DNA of 64,000 bases from the NCBI RefSeq assembly GCF_036241575.1, contig NZ_CP108455.1, positions 3,220,001-3,284,000 on the forward strand, given 5' to 3'. Shown here piece after piece: positions 53,747 through 63,915 of this stretch. This DNA comes from Streptomyces sp. NBC_01267 (GTDB lineage: Bacteria > Actinomycetota > Actinomycetes > Streptomycetales > Streptomycetaceae). The notes beneath the pieces were generated by a model, which worked only from the letters and a program-made list of their open reading frames with translations, did no database searches and had not been told where the DNA came from. Made by a program: the position numbers and the translations under genes. Position 1 is the stretch's first letter. Every line of letters begins with the position of its first letter.

Positions 53747-53830
53747 GCGGCGCGACGGTGCCGGACCGACGGCGGGAGCGGTCATGAGCGGCGCGACGGT
53801 GCCGCACCGGCGACAGGAGCGGTCATGAGC
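53734..53830 (+). repeat. 41-bp tandem repeat carrying RBS, ATGA overlaps and two mini-frames
   Basis: GGAGCGGTCATGAGC occurs at 53734, 53775 and 53816, exactly 41 bases apart. The first ATG (53743) overlaps the DUF35 stop and opens MSGATVPDRRRERS, which ends at 53787. The second (53784) overlaps that stop and opens MSGATVPHRRQERS, ending at 53828. The third (53825) overlaps that stop and starts the enoyl-CoA hydratase. A chain of three coupled restarts results. Confidence 0.8.
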
Positions 53831-54637
53831 CTGCGCGTGGAGCGGGACACCGGGACCGGCGTCGCGGTCGTCACCATCGACCGGCCGGACCGGCTGAACG
53901 CCATCGACCTGACCACGGCGGTGGAACTCTCCACGGTCTGGCGGGAGTTGCGCTTCGACGACTCGATACGTGCGGCCGTCGTCACCGGCGCGGGCACCCG
54001 GGCCTTCTGCACGGGGATCGACCGCTCGGTGTCGGTGGCGCAGCCGCCGTCCCCGTACTCCATCGACGACCCGATGATCGCCATCGGCCCGAAGGCCAAC
54101 GACCTGTGGAAGCCGGTGATCGCCGCGGTGCGCGGGATGGCCTGCGGCGGGGCGTTCTACCTGCTGGGCGAGGCGGAGTTCGTCATCGCGGGCGAAACGG
54201 CGACGTTCTTCGACCCGCACACGACGTACGGGATGGTCAGCGCGTACGAGACCATCTACCTCGCCCAGCGGATGCCGTTCGGGGAGGTCGCCCGGATGGC
54301 ACTGATGGGCACGGCGGAACGCATCTCGGCCCGGCGGGCGTACGAGACGGGCCTGGTCAGCGAACTCACGTCGGACGGCGATGAGTTGGCTGCAGCGGTC
54401 ACCTGCGCGACGACGATCGCCTCGTACCCCACGGATGCGGTCCAGGGAACGGTACGGGCGGTATGGGCCGCGAAGGAGAGCGCCCGCGCCCAGGCCCTGG
54501 CACAGGCCCCCCACCTGGTGGCCCTCGGCAACCTCCCGGCCGACCGGCAGGCGGAGCTGTTCGGGGCGCGGAAGGGGAAGGGCGGGGAGAAAGCCTCGGG
54601 GAAGGGGGGCGGGAAGCCCGAGTTCAGGGTGCGGTGA
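53825..54637 (+). CDS. Enoyl-CoA hydratase/isomerase family protein
   Basis: The 270-residue crotonase-fold protein has IDRPDRLNAIDLTT, the oxyanion loop GAGTRAFCTGID and the second loop RGMACGGAFYLLGEA. The usual catalytic Glu pair is not obvious: ATFFDPHTTYGMVSA has Asp/His instead, so it may be an isomerase or a hydrolase. The basic Lys/Gly tail is low complexity. ATG overlaps the preceding mini-frame stop. It works on the acyl-CoA pathway of this operon. Confidence 0.88.
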   Translation: MSLRVERDTGTGVAVVTIDRPDRLNAIDLTTAVELSTVWRELRFDDSIRAAVVTGAGTRAFCTGIDRSVSVAQPPSPYSIDDPMIAIGPKANDLWKPVIAAVRGMACGGAFYLLGEAEFVIAGETATFFDPHTTYGMVSAYETIYLAQRMPFGEVARMALMGTAERISARRAYETGLVSELTSDGDELAAAVTCATTIASYPTDAVQGTVRAVWAAKESARAQALAQAPHLVALGNLPADRQAELFGARKGKGGEKASGKGGGKPEFRVR

Positions 54638-54644
54638 GGCGGCC

Positions 54645-54676
54645 CCAGTACCGGTACTAGCTAGTACTGGTACTGG
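54645..54676. terminator. 32-bp palindrome between convergent genes
   Basis: CCAGTACCGGTACTAG and CTAGTACTGGTACTGG are inverted arms with one mismatch and no loop. It covers the stop codon (54661-54663) of the minus-strand secreted-protein gene and is a candidate two-way terminator. Confidence 0.5.
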
Positions 54677-55200
54677 AACGACACCGAGTCGACCCGGCAG
54701 TGGTCGACCGACGTGACCTCGGACGCCACGTTCATCGGCACCTTCACGGTCGCTGTCGCGCCTCTGCTGCCGGACAGATCGACGTCCGCCATGCCGGTGT
54801 CGACCACGGAACCGTTCGCCCCCAGGAAGCTCATGTCCACGCGGTAGGTGCGCTTCCCGCTTCCCGAGGTGGCGGACACCCGGACGGTGGCCGAGGTCGT
54901 GCCCGGCCGTACGCAGGTGACGACCGTGCCGGTGGCCGACGGAGTGGTCGTGGGCTTCGCCGCGTGGGTGGGCGTGGAGTCGTCACTGTTGCGGTTCGAC
55001 GAGCTGTAGTCGTTGTTGTGGGTCTTGTGGCTGGAGCAGCCACCCCCGCTGGAACTGTGGCTGGAGCCGTGACCGTAGCTGTGACTGTGGCTGGAACCGT
55101 GGCTGGAGCCGTGGCTGGAGCCGTGGCCTCGTGAGAAGCCGGTCAATGAGAGGACCACGCCCACCAGGACGGCCCCGAACTTCAAACGTCGCACGATCAT
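54661..55200 (-). CDS. Secreted Ser/His-rich protein
   Basis: The 179-residue precursor has a short signal (KFGAVLVGVVLSLTGFS). A Gly/Ser/His repeat follows (HGSSHGSSHGSSHSHSYGHG), then a Ser/Thr/Asn linker and a C-terminal beta-rich domain (TVVTCVRPGTTSATVRVSAT, VTSVDHCRVDSVSFQYQY) with two cysteines that could bridge. The His-rich part might bind metals. ATG follows GGGGGAGAC. Family unknown. Confidence 0.7.
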   Translation of the reverse strand: MIVRRLKFGAVLVGVVLSLTGFSRGHGSSHGSSHGSSHSHSYGHGSSHSSSGGGCSSHKTHNNDYSSSNRNSDDSTPTHAAKPTTTPSATGTVVTCVRPGTTSATVRVSATSGSGKRTYRVDMSFLGANGSVVDTGMADVDLSGSRGATATVKVPMNVASEVTSVDHCRVDSVSFQYQY

Positions 55201-55420
55201 GTTGTCTCCCCCGGATTCGGGCGTCACCGTAACAGGCGTCCGGGGCCGGAATTCGCGGGCGGGAGGGCGCAGATGCCGGTGCGGGGGCTCCGTCACCGAA
55301 TTGATGTCCGGCGCCTACGGAATCTCCGTATGTGGAGCGCAACCGGGCGGGTGTTCCCTGGTGGCGTCGCCCACACCCCCGGCGTAGCGTCGGAACCGAG
55401 ACCCGGCGAGGAGACCGTAG

Positions 55421-56200
55421 ATGATCCGCAACGTCACCGGCTCCCTCGTCGCTCTCGTCGGAGCGGCGGCCGCCGTATACAGCCCCTTCCGTAACTGGTA
55501 CGACGGCCGCCACGGCAGTGCGTACCGGATCCAGGACCTGTTCGACGGGATCACCGCGACCAGACCGGACTGGGGCGGATCCATCCTGATCCCGTTCGCG
55601 TTCGCCGCGCTGGTCACCGTGATCGGCATCCTGCTGCGCACCCGTTGGCTGGTCGCGCTCGCCGGGGTGATCACCATCGGCTTCACCGTGCTGTGGATGG
55701 TCCGGGTCGGTATGGCGCAGCACACCCTGGCGATCAGTTCGGACGGTACGGGCCTGGGGATCGGCGTCGCGTACGCGCTGGCGGGCGGGGTGTTGATGCT
55801 GCTGGGCTCGGCGTTGATGAGCGGACGGCGGAGTGCGGCTCGGCAGCAGGCCGGGCCGGATGCGGGGTACGCGCCTCCGCCGCCCCCGCCGCCCCCGTAC
55901 CAGGACGCTCCGTACGGGGCTTCCCCGTACGAGCCCGGTCCGTACGAGTCCGCCCCGCAGCCGGGACCGGGGCCGCGGACGGAGCCGCCGCCGTACCAGC
56001 CGTACGAGCCGTACGAGCCGGGGACGGAGCACGACACCGTGTCGTTCAGTTCGGCCGATCTGCCGGCGGAGCTCACGGCCCCGGACGGCGCCCCGGAAGG
56101 GACTCCTGAAGGCGCTCCGGAATCGGCGCCGGGGAGCTCGGGGGCGCGGGCGGACGACCAGCCTGGCGGGGCGACGCGGGCGCGGCGGCCCGGGGAGTAG
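55421..56200 (+). CDS. Integral membrane protein with Pro-rich C-terminal tail
   Basis: The 259-residue protein has four membrane segments at about 4-22, 53-74, 77-98 and 112-135. Its cytoplasmic tail is of low complexity: poly-Pro, repeated PYE(P/S) and PEG(A/T) motifs. It is convergent with afsK and shares a 29-base gap with it. ATG follows GAGGAG. I recall a membrane-protein gene next to afsK in S. coelicolor but know no function; Pro-rich tails often bind SH3-like partners. Confidence 0.75.
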   Translation: MIRNVTGSLVALVGAAAAVYSPFRNWYDGRHGSAYRIQDLFDGITATRPDWGGSILIPFAFAALVTVIGILLRTRWLVALAGVITIGFTVLWMVRVGMAQHTLAISSDGTGLGIGVAYALAGGVLMLLGSALMSGRRSAARQQAGPDAGYAPPPPPPPPYQDAPYGASPYEPGPYESAPQPGPGPRTEPPPYQPYEPYEPGTEHDTVSFSSADLPAELTAPDGAPEGTPEGAPESAPGSSGARADDQPGGATRARRPGE

Positions 56201-56229
56201 ACGAGTCCCCCGGGAGCCGGACCCCGGGG

Positions 56230-58623
<2,394 letters not shown>

Positions 58624-59146
58624 GCGCTTGCCACCTCCCCGTACGGCCCCGACGGAAGGGGTCCGCGACATACAGCTGAGTTCAGCGTCTCACCACTGGG
58701 CACCACCTGGCGGTGCGCACCCCGATTGTTCCTGGCTGGGGCGGTGGTGGCGAACCCGGGGGCGGATCGGGGTGTCCTACCGCGATCCGGACACGACGCG
58801 GCGTACGCCGGGGCCGACAGGCGGCGCACCGGCCCGTACCGGACGCCCTCACGCGCCGAACGGGGCCGAGCAGCGCCGAACAGGCCCGGAACCCCGGGTA
58901 CGGTGACCCCCGTCACACCATCGCCACACAGCTTCTACCGGTTACCCACAGCCATCACATTCGAACATTTGCCCCATTACCCGGACATCGCCCCCTCGGA
59001 AAACCACCCCTCGCAAAGTTGTCCACTGAAGTTGTCCACAGGCTGTTGATAACAATGCCGCTCTCACGAGCCGCCCCAATACCAGCCCGAACCCCATTTG
59101 CAGTCGGCCGAATCGCGCTCCGATCACCCCTCGGTAAGCTGACGGC
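58624..59146. other. afsK-TetR intergenic region, no gene seen
   Basis: This 523-base gap between divergent genes holds two DnaA-box-like sequences (59019-59040) and a palindrome overlapping the TetR start. The stretch 58940-59110 is less GC-rich than its surroundings. The AfsK inhibitor gene kbpA, which I recall beside afsK in S. coelicolor, is not found here. Confidence 0.55.
59019..59040 (+). promoter_or_regulatory. Pair of DnaA-box-like sequences
   Basis: TTGTCCACT (59019-59027) and TTGTCCACA (59032-59040) are 13 bases apart. The second matches the preferred Streptomyces DnaA box exactly. TTGATAACA follows at 59046-59054. Confidence 0.5.
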
Positions 59147-59154
59147 ATGACAGG
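59138..59154. promoter_or_regulatory. Degenerate regulon operator overlapping the TetR start
   Basis: GCTGACGGCATGACAGG keeps the CTGACG half but has GACAG for GTCAG. It covers the ATG of the TetR gene (59147). Possible site of autorepression. Confidence 0.35.
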
Positions 59155-59794
59155 ACAAGTACGCACCGTCGACGGCCGCGTGGCCGGACGACGAGGCCAG
59201 GCGACGCGGCAGAAGCTGCTCGACTGCCTCAGCGAGATGCTCAGCTCCTCGCCGTACCGGGACGTCAAAGTCATCGACGTGGCCCGGAAGGCGGGGACTT
59301 CGCCCGCGACCTTCTACCAGTACTTCCCCGACGTCGAGGGCGCGGTCCTGGAGATCGCGGAGGAAATGGCCAAGGAGGGCGCCGGGTTGACCGAGCTGGT
59401 CTCCGGCCGTTCCTGGGTCGGCAAGGCCGGGTGGCAGACCGCCGAAGAACTCGTCGAGGGATTCCTCGACTTCTGGCGGCGCCACGACGCGATCCTCCGG
59501 GTCGTGGACCTCGGTGCGGCGGAGGGCGACAAGCGGTTCTACAAGATCCGCATGAAGATCCTGAACTCCGTCACCAACTCCCTCACCGACTCGGTCAAGG
59601 AGCTCCAGGCCAAGGGCAAGGTCGACAAGGACGTCAGCCCGGCCGCGATGGCGGGCTCCCTGGTCGCGATGCTCGCCGCGGTGGCCGCGCACCAGAAGGG
59701 GTTCCAGACCTGGGGCGTCAAACAGGCCGAACTCCGCCCGAACCTCGCCATGTTGGTCCATCTGGGCATCACGGGCAAGAAGCCGACCAAGTAA
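59147..59794 (+). CDS. TetR-family regulator, candidate controller of the 17-bp regulon
   Basis: The 215-residue protein has a TetR DNA-binding domain (GQATRQKLLDCLSEMLSSSP, DVARKAGTSPATFYQYFPDV) and a ligand domain with FYKIRMKILNSVTNSLTDS. I recall its near twin next to afsK in S. coelicolor (SCO4421). It is the only TetR gene within the catabolic half of the window (38-63 kb) and lies beside the acyl-CoA dehydrogenase and thiolase genes. No ribosome site is visible, so it may be leaderless. The ligand is unknown; an acyl-CoA would fit. Confidence 0.9.
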   Translation: MTGQVRTVDGRVAGRRGQATRQKLLDCLSEMLSSSPYRDVKVIDVARKAGTSPATFYQYFPDVEGAVLEIAEEMAKEGAGLTELVSGRSWVGKAGWQTAEELVEGFLDFWRRHDAILRVVDLGAAEGDKRFYKIRMKILNSVTNSLTDSVKELQAKGKVDKDVSPAAMAGSLVAMLAAVAAHQKGFQTWGVKQAELRPNLAMLVHLGITGKKPTK

Positions 59795-59832
59795 CGGCCT
59801 CGGGACGGCACCACGTCCTTCGTCCTGTCGCG

Positions 59833-59866
59833 CCGACGGCGGACCACCGAGGTGGTCCGCCGTCGG
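59833..59866 (+). terminator. Hairpin terminator of the TetR gene
   Basis: CCGACGGCGGACCACC and GGTGGTCCGCCGTCGG form a perfect 16-bp stem around two bases, followed by TGTT, 39 bases after the stop codon. Confidence 0.85.
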
Positions 59867-59870
59867 TGTT

Positions 59871-60011
59871 CCTGCCGGGAGACACCGCACCCACGGCACG
59901 GATACACCCCGCGGGTACCTGCCGGGAGGCACCACACCCACGGCACGGAGACACCCCGCGGGTACCTGCCGGGAGACACCCCGCGGCACGGAAACACCCC
60001 GCAGCGCAGAG
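59871..60011. repeat. 47-bp tandem repeat, three copies
   Basis: Units start with CCTGCCGGGA at 59871, 59918 and 59965. The third is partly degenerate. They lie between the terminator of the TetR gene and the 3' end of the nitroreductase gene. Confidence 0.8.
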
Positions 60012-60029
60012 GCACCCCGCAGCCCCCGT

Positions 60030-60506
60030 TCAGCCGCGGCGCTCCAGCCTGAACAGCCGGATCTCGCGGTCCACCCGCTCCTGGTACGCGGCGTACGGCG
60101 GCCAGAACACCAGCGCCCGGTCCCACACCCGCAGCCGCTCCTCCCCCTGCAGCAACCGCGCTGTGACCTTGATGTCCTGCCCCTTCCAGTTCACCTCGGC
60201 CTCCGGGTGCGCCAGCAGGTTCGCCGTCCACGCGGGATGCCCGGGACGCCCGAAGTTCGACCCGACGAGGATCCACGTACCGGTGGCCGTCTCCGGCATG
60301 CACGCCAGCGGCGTCACCCGCGGCTGCCCCGACTTCGCACCCGTCGCCGTCAGGATCACCCCCGGCAGCATCTGGGCGCTGAGCAGCACCTTTCCGCGGG
60401 TCAGCCGGTGCACCGTGCGGTCCATGACCGGCACGACATGCGGCGCGAACTTCGCGAACGTCCGCGTGGACGAGACTTTCTGGACCAGTCGTTTTCCCGG
60501 CAGCAT
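60030..60506 (-). CDS. Deazaflavin (F420)-dependent nitroreductase family protein
   Basis: The 158-residue Ddn-like split-barrel protein has VILTATGAKSGQPRVTPLAC, WILVGSNFGRPGHPAWTANL with LAHPEAEV, and YQERVDREIRLFRLER. Members use reduced F420 to reduce nitro or quinone compounds. Its ATG overlaps the stop codon of the acyl-CoA dehydrogenase gene by one base, so the two are co-translated and the nitroreductase probably serves the same pathway. Confidence 0.88.
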   Translation of the reverse strand: MLPGKRLVQKVSSTRTFAKFAPHVVPVMDRTVHRLTRGKVLLSAQMLPGVILTATGAKSGQPRVTPLACMPETATGTWILVGSNFGRPGHPAWTANLLAHPEAEVNWKGQDIKVTARLLQGEERLRVWDRALVFWPPYAAYQERVDREIRLFRLERRG

Positions 60507-61675
60507 CAGACCGCGACCGCCTCTGGGCCGGTGAACAGCCCCGCACTCTCCGCCGCGTGCGCGCGCAGCCCGTGCACCGGCCCGAACAGCAGCTCGTCGG
60601 ACGCCGCGCGCTTGAAGTACAGCTGCACCTCGTGCTCCCAGGTGAAGCCGATCCCGCCGTGCAGCTGGATCGCCTCGGAGGCCGCGCTGCGCAGCGCCTC
60701 CAGCCCCTGTGCCAGCGCCAGCCCGCCCGCCGTGGGGTCCCAGGAGGCGTAGTACGCGGCCGACCTGGCCGCCTGCACCTGGACGTACAGCCCCGCCAGC
60801 CGGTGCTTCACCGCCTGGAACGAACCGATCGCCCGCCCGAACTGCTCGCGCTGCTGGACGTACTCCACGGTCCGCGCCAGCGCCCGGTCCGCCGCGCCGA
60901 CCGCCTCGGCGGCCAGGACGGCCGCCGCCACGCACCCGGTGCGTGCCAACGCCCCCGGCACATCGGCCTCGTCACTCCCGCCGAGCAACTCCGCCTCTGC
61001 GTCCCGAAGTTCGATTCTGGCCTGCGGCCGGGTCGCGTCCAGGGCGGTCTGCCGTACGCGGGACACCCCGGCGGCGTCCGGCCGTACGAGGAAGAGCAGC
61101 GTCCGGCTCCGGGCGAACCCCCCGGTGTGCGCGGCCACGAGCAGCAGCCCCGCGCTGTGGCCGTCGATGACCTGCTCGGCCTGCCCGTACAGCCGCCACG
61201 CGCCGGACACGGGCCGCGCCTGTACGCCACCGGCCCGGCCGCCGCCCGCCCAGTCGCCCGTGTTGGCACCGACCAGTCCGAGCGCGGCCCCCAGCGGTGC
61301 GGCCAGGGTGGCGGTCAGCTCCCCGCAGGCCAGCCGGGGCAGCAGGTCGGCGCGCTGTTCCTCCGTACCGAGTGCGGCGATCAGCGGCGCGGCGAGCGCG
61401 GCGGTCGCGAACAGCGGGGACGGCAGCAGCGCCCGCCCGGTCTCCTCGCAGGCGAGCACGAGTTCGGCGGTGCCGCACCCCACTCCCCCGTACTCCGCGG
61501 GGATCGCGAGGCCGGGCAGCCCCAGCTGCTCGGCGAGGGCCCCCCAGAGTTCCCGGTCGTACCCGGCAGCGGTGGCCGCCGCGGCCTTGACTTCGTCCGG
61601 ACCGCATCGCTTGGTGAGCAGTTCGCGCAGGGTACGACGGATCTCGTCCTGCTCCGCGGTGAAGGCGGCATCCAT
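60506..61675 (-). CDS. Acyl-CoA dehydrogenase (FadE-like)
   Basis: The 389-residue ACAD-fold protein has GLAIPAEYGGVGCGTAELVL, a central beta domain, QREQFGRAIGSFQAVKHRLA, and AIQLHGGIGFTWEHEVQLYF near the C-terminus. The usual catalytic Glu region shows ASEAIQLHGG. Actinobacterial steroid-pathway FadEs form heterotetramers of two different subunits; only one is seen here. ATG has GGAGAGGGG upstream. The 17-bp palindrome is 19 bases before the start. Confidence 0.9.
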   Translation of the reverse strand: MDAAFTAEQDEIRRTLRELLTKRCGPDEVKAAAATAAGYDRELWGALAEQLGLPGLAIPAEYGGVGCGTAELVLACEETGRALLPSPLFATAALAAPLIAALGTEEQRADLLPRLACGELTATLAAPLGAALGLVGANTGDWAGGGRAGGVQARPVSGAWRLYGQAEQVIDGHSAGLLLVAAHTGGFARSRTLLFLVRPDAAGVSRVRQTALDATRPQARIELRDAEAELLGGSDEADVPGALARTGCVAAAVLAAEAVGAADRALARTVEYVQQREQFGRAIGSFQAVKHRLAGLYVQVQAARSAAYYASWDPTAGGLALAQGLEALRSAASEAIQLHGGIGFTWEHEVQLYFKRAASDELLFGPVHGLRAHAAESAGLFTGPEAVAV

Positions 61676-61694
61676 GGGCGGGCCCCTCTCCTGA

Positions 61695-61711
61695 TCTGAC
61701 GGCGCGTCATA
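61695..61711. promoter_or_regulatory. Regulon operator, site 5
   Basis: TCTGACGGCGCGTCATA has TGACG and CGTCA arms around GCG, 19 bases before the acyl-CoA dehydrogenase start. Confidence 0.55.
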
Positions 61712-61750
61712 CTAGAGCGCGCCGTCCCAGATGCACAGGGTCCGTACACG

Positions 61751-61850
61751 AGATGCGCCGGGCGGCCGGTGCGCGAGATGCGCCGGGCGGCCGGTGCAGG
61801 AGATGTGCCAGGCGGCCGGTCCGCGAGATGCGCCGGGCGGCCGGTGGCGG
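61751..61850. repeat. 25-bp tandem repeat, four copies
   Basis: Units start with AGATG(C/T)GCC at 61751, 61776, 61801 and 61826, each containing GGCGGCCGGT. They lie exactly between the two divergent operator sites. Confidence 0.85.
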
Positions 61851-61904
61851 GATTCACGAGGCGGCCGGTACACGGATCCCGCGGGACCGGCACCACCCAC
61901 CAAA

Positions 61905-61921
61905 TCTGATGTACCGTCAGA
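61905..61921. promoter_or_regulatory. Regulon operator, site 6
   Basis: TCTGATGTACCGTCAGA has arms TCTGA and TCAGA, and ends three bases before the thiolase ATG at 61925. Binding would block initiation directly. Confidence 0.6.
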
Positions 61922-61924
61922 TTC

Positions 61925-63112
61925 ATGTCCTCTGTCATATCTGCCCTGCCACGGCGCCGAGTTGCCGTCGCCGGTGTCTCCTTGTCGGACTGCGGCAAGG
62001 TCGACGACGCCACCCCCTACGCCCTGCACGCCCAGGCCGCGCGCCGCGCGCTCGCCGACTCGGGACTGAGCCGCGACCTGATCGACGGCTTCGGCTCGGC
62101 CGGCCTCGGCACCCTCGCCCCGGTGGAGGTCGCCGAGTACCTGGGCCTGAAACCCACCTGGGTGGACTCCACCGCTGTCGGCGGCTCCACCTGGGAGGTC
62201 ATGGCGGCCCACGCGGCCGACGCGATCGCCGCGGGCCACGCCAACGCGGTTCTGCTCGTCTACGGTTCGACCGCCCGCGCCGACATCAAGGCCAAGCGCC
62301 GCACGTCCAACCTCTCGTTCGGCGCGCGCGGCCCGCTCCAGTTCGAGGTGCCCCACGGCCACTCGCTCATCGCCAAGTACGCGATGGCCGCCCGCCGCCA
62401 CATGCACGAGTACGGCACCACCCTGGAACAGCTGGCATCGGTGGCCGTCCAGGCACGGGCCAACGCGGCCCACAACCCGGACGCGATGTACCGCACCCCG
62501 ATCACCGTGGACGAGGTCCTGGCGGGCCCGATGATCGCGGACCCGTTCACCAAGCTGCACTGCTGCATCAGGAGCGACGGCGGCTGCGCGGTCCTGCTGG
62601 TCGCCGAGGAGTACGTGGCGGACTGCGCGAAGGCCCCGGTGTGGGTGCTGGGCACGGGCGAACACGTCTCGCACACCACGATGTCCGAGTGGGACGACTT
62701 CACGGTCTCCCCGGCGGCGGTGAGCGGTCGGCTGGCCTTCGAACGCGCGGGGGTACGCCCGGCGGACGTGGACCTCGCGGAGATCTACGACGCGTTCACC
62801 TATATGACGCTGGTGACGCTGGAGGACCTGGGCTTCTGCGCGAAGGGCGAGGGCGGCGCGTTCGTCGAGAAGGGCCGCCTGCTGCGCGACGGCGACCTCC
62901 CGGTGAACACGGACGGCGGCGGCCTCTCGGCCTGCCATCCGGGGATGCGCGGGCTGTTCCTCCTGGTGGAGGCGGTACGCCAGCTCCGCGGCGAGGCGGG
63001 CGAGGGCCGCCAGGTCCTGAAGTCGGGCGGACGCCTCCCGGAGATCGCGGTGGCGTCGGGCACGGGCGGCTGGTTCTGCTCGTCGGGGACGGTGGTACTG
63101 GGGCGGGGGTGA
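61925..63112 (+). CDS. Lipid-transfer/thiolase-like protein (second Ltp-type)
   Basis: The 395-residue thiolase-fold protein has AVAGVSLSDCGK, WVDSTAVGGSTWEVMAAHAA, RRHMHEYGTTLEQLA, EIYDAFTYMTLVTLEDLGFC and LPVNTDGGGLSACHPGMRG. The late CHPG suggests it keeps the His of degradative thiolases, unlike the copy at 52159. No DUF35 gene follows. The ATG lies three bases after the operator, so the mRNA may be leaderless. Confidence 0.88.
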   Translation: MSSVISALPRRRVAVAGVSLSDCGKVDDATPYALHAQAARRALADSGLSRDLIDGFGSAGLGTLAPVEVAEYLGLKPTWVDSTAVGGSTWEVMAAHAADAIAAGHANAVLLVYGSTARADIKAKRRTSNLSFGARGPLQFEVPHGHSLIAKYAMAARRHMHEYGTTLEQLASVAVQARANAAHNPDAMYRTPITVDEVLAGPMIADPFTKLHCCIRSDGGCAVLLVAEEYVADCAKAPVWVLGTGEHVSHTTMSEWDDFTVSPAAVSGRLAFERAGVRPADVDLAEIYDAFTYMTLVTLEDLGFCAKGEGGAFVEKGRLLRDGDLPVNTDGGGLSACHPGMRGLFLLVEAVRQLRGEAGEGRQVLKSGGRLPEIAVASGTGGWFCSSGTVVLGRG

Positions 63113-63243
63113 CCCTGCGCGGCGGCCGGAAGGCGGACGCCGGTCGGCGGGCTACGGGGGCCGACCCCCGGCCAGAGGGCCCCGGATTCCGGCCTCCGTT
63201 CAAAGGCCCGCGGATTCCGGCCCCCGCCGGGCCAGGGATCCCG

Positions 63244-63915
63244 TCAACCGGCCACGGACTCCGGTTTGCGGGCCATGAAGGTGGCGTACGTCCGCGTCGC
63301 CCCCTCTTCCGGCGCCTCCACCAGCTGCGCGCTGACGGCGAGTCCGGCCCGGCCCAGCAGGTCGGCGATCCGGGCCGGTGGCAGCAGGTGGGACTCGTAG
63401 GACACGGGGTGACCGCCGTAGGCCTGCACGGGCCGCCGGACCTCGTCGTTGCCCACATGGCCGGCCAGCATCAGATGGCCACCGGGCACCAGGGTGCGGT
63501 GGAACTCGGCGAACACCACCGGCAGCAGTTCCGGCGGCGTGTGGTGAGTGGAGTAGTAGGCGAGGATGCCGCCGAGTCCGTCGTCCTCCAGCTCCAGCGC
63601 GGTCATCGAGCCCACGGCGAACCGCAGTTCCGGGTAGGCCTCCCGGGCCAGCTCGACCATCCTCGGTGACACGTCGACACCGAAGGCCGTCACCCCCAGC
63701 CCCGCCAGGTGCGCAGTCACCTTCCCCGGACCGCAGCCCAGATCCGCGACCGGCCCCCGGCCGGCGGTCCGCACGAGTTCGGCGAACGCGGCCAGCATCG
63801 CGCGCGACACGGGATCGAGCTCGGCGGGATTCTTGACGCGCGCCACGTAGTCGGCGGCGACGGTGTCGTACGACTCGCGGACCGCGGTGAGGTAGGTGGG
63901 TTCAGTCACGCCCAT
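63244..63915 (-). CDS. Class I SAM-dependent methyltransferase
   Basis: The 223-residue protein has the SAM motif PVADLGCGPGKVTAHLAGLG, then VDVSPRMVELAREAYPELRF and LGGILAYYSTHHTPPELLPV. It methylates an unknown small molecule. ATG 63915 has no ribosome site; GTG 63909 or leaderless initiation is possible. It is convergent with the thiolase gene across a 131-base gap. Confidence 0.85.
   Translation of the reverse strand: MGVTEPTYLTAVRESYDTVAADYVARVKNPAELDPVSRAMLAAFAELVRTAGRGPVADLGCGPGKVTAHLAGLGVTAFGVDVSPRMVELAREAYPELRFAVGSMTALELEDDGLGGILAYYSTHHTPPELLPVVFAEFHRTLVPGGHLMLAGHVGNDEVRRPVQAYGGHPVSYESHLLPPARIADLLGRAGLAVSAQLVEAPEEGATRTYATFMARKPESVAG

Noticed and set aside
61751..61850. CRISPR-like array
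   Set aside because: The 25-bp units are directly adjacent with no spacers and no cas genes; it is a simple tandem repeat.
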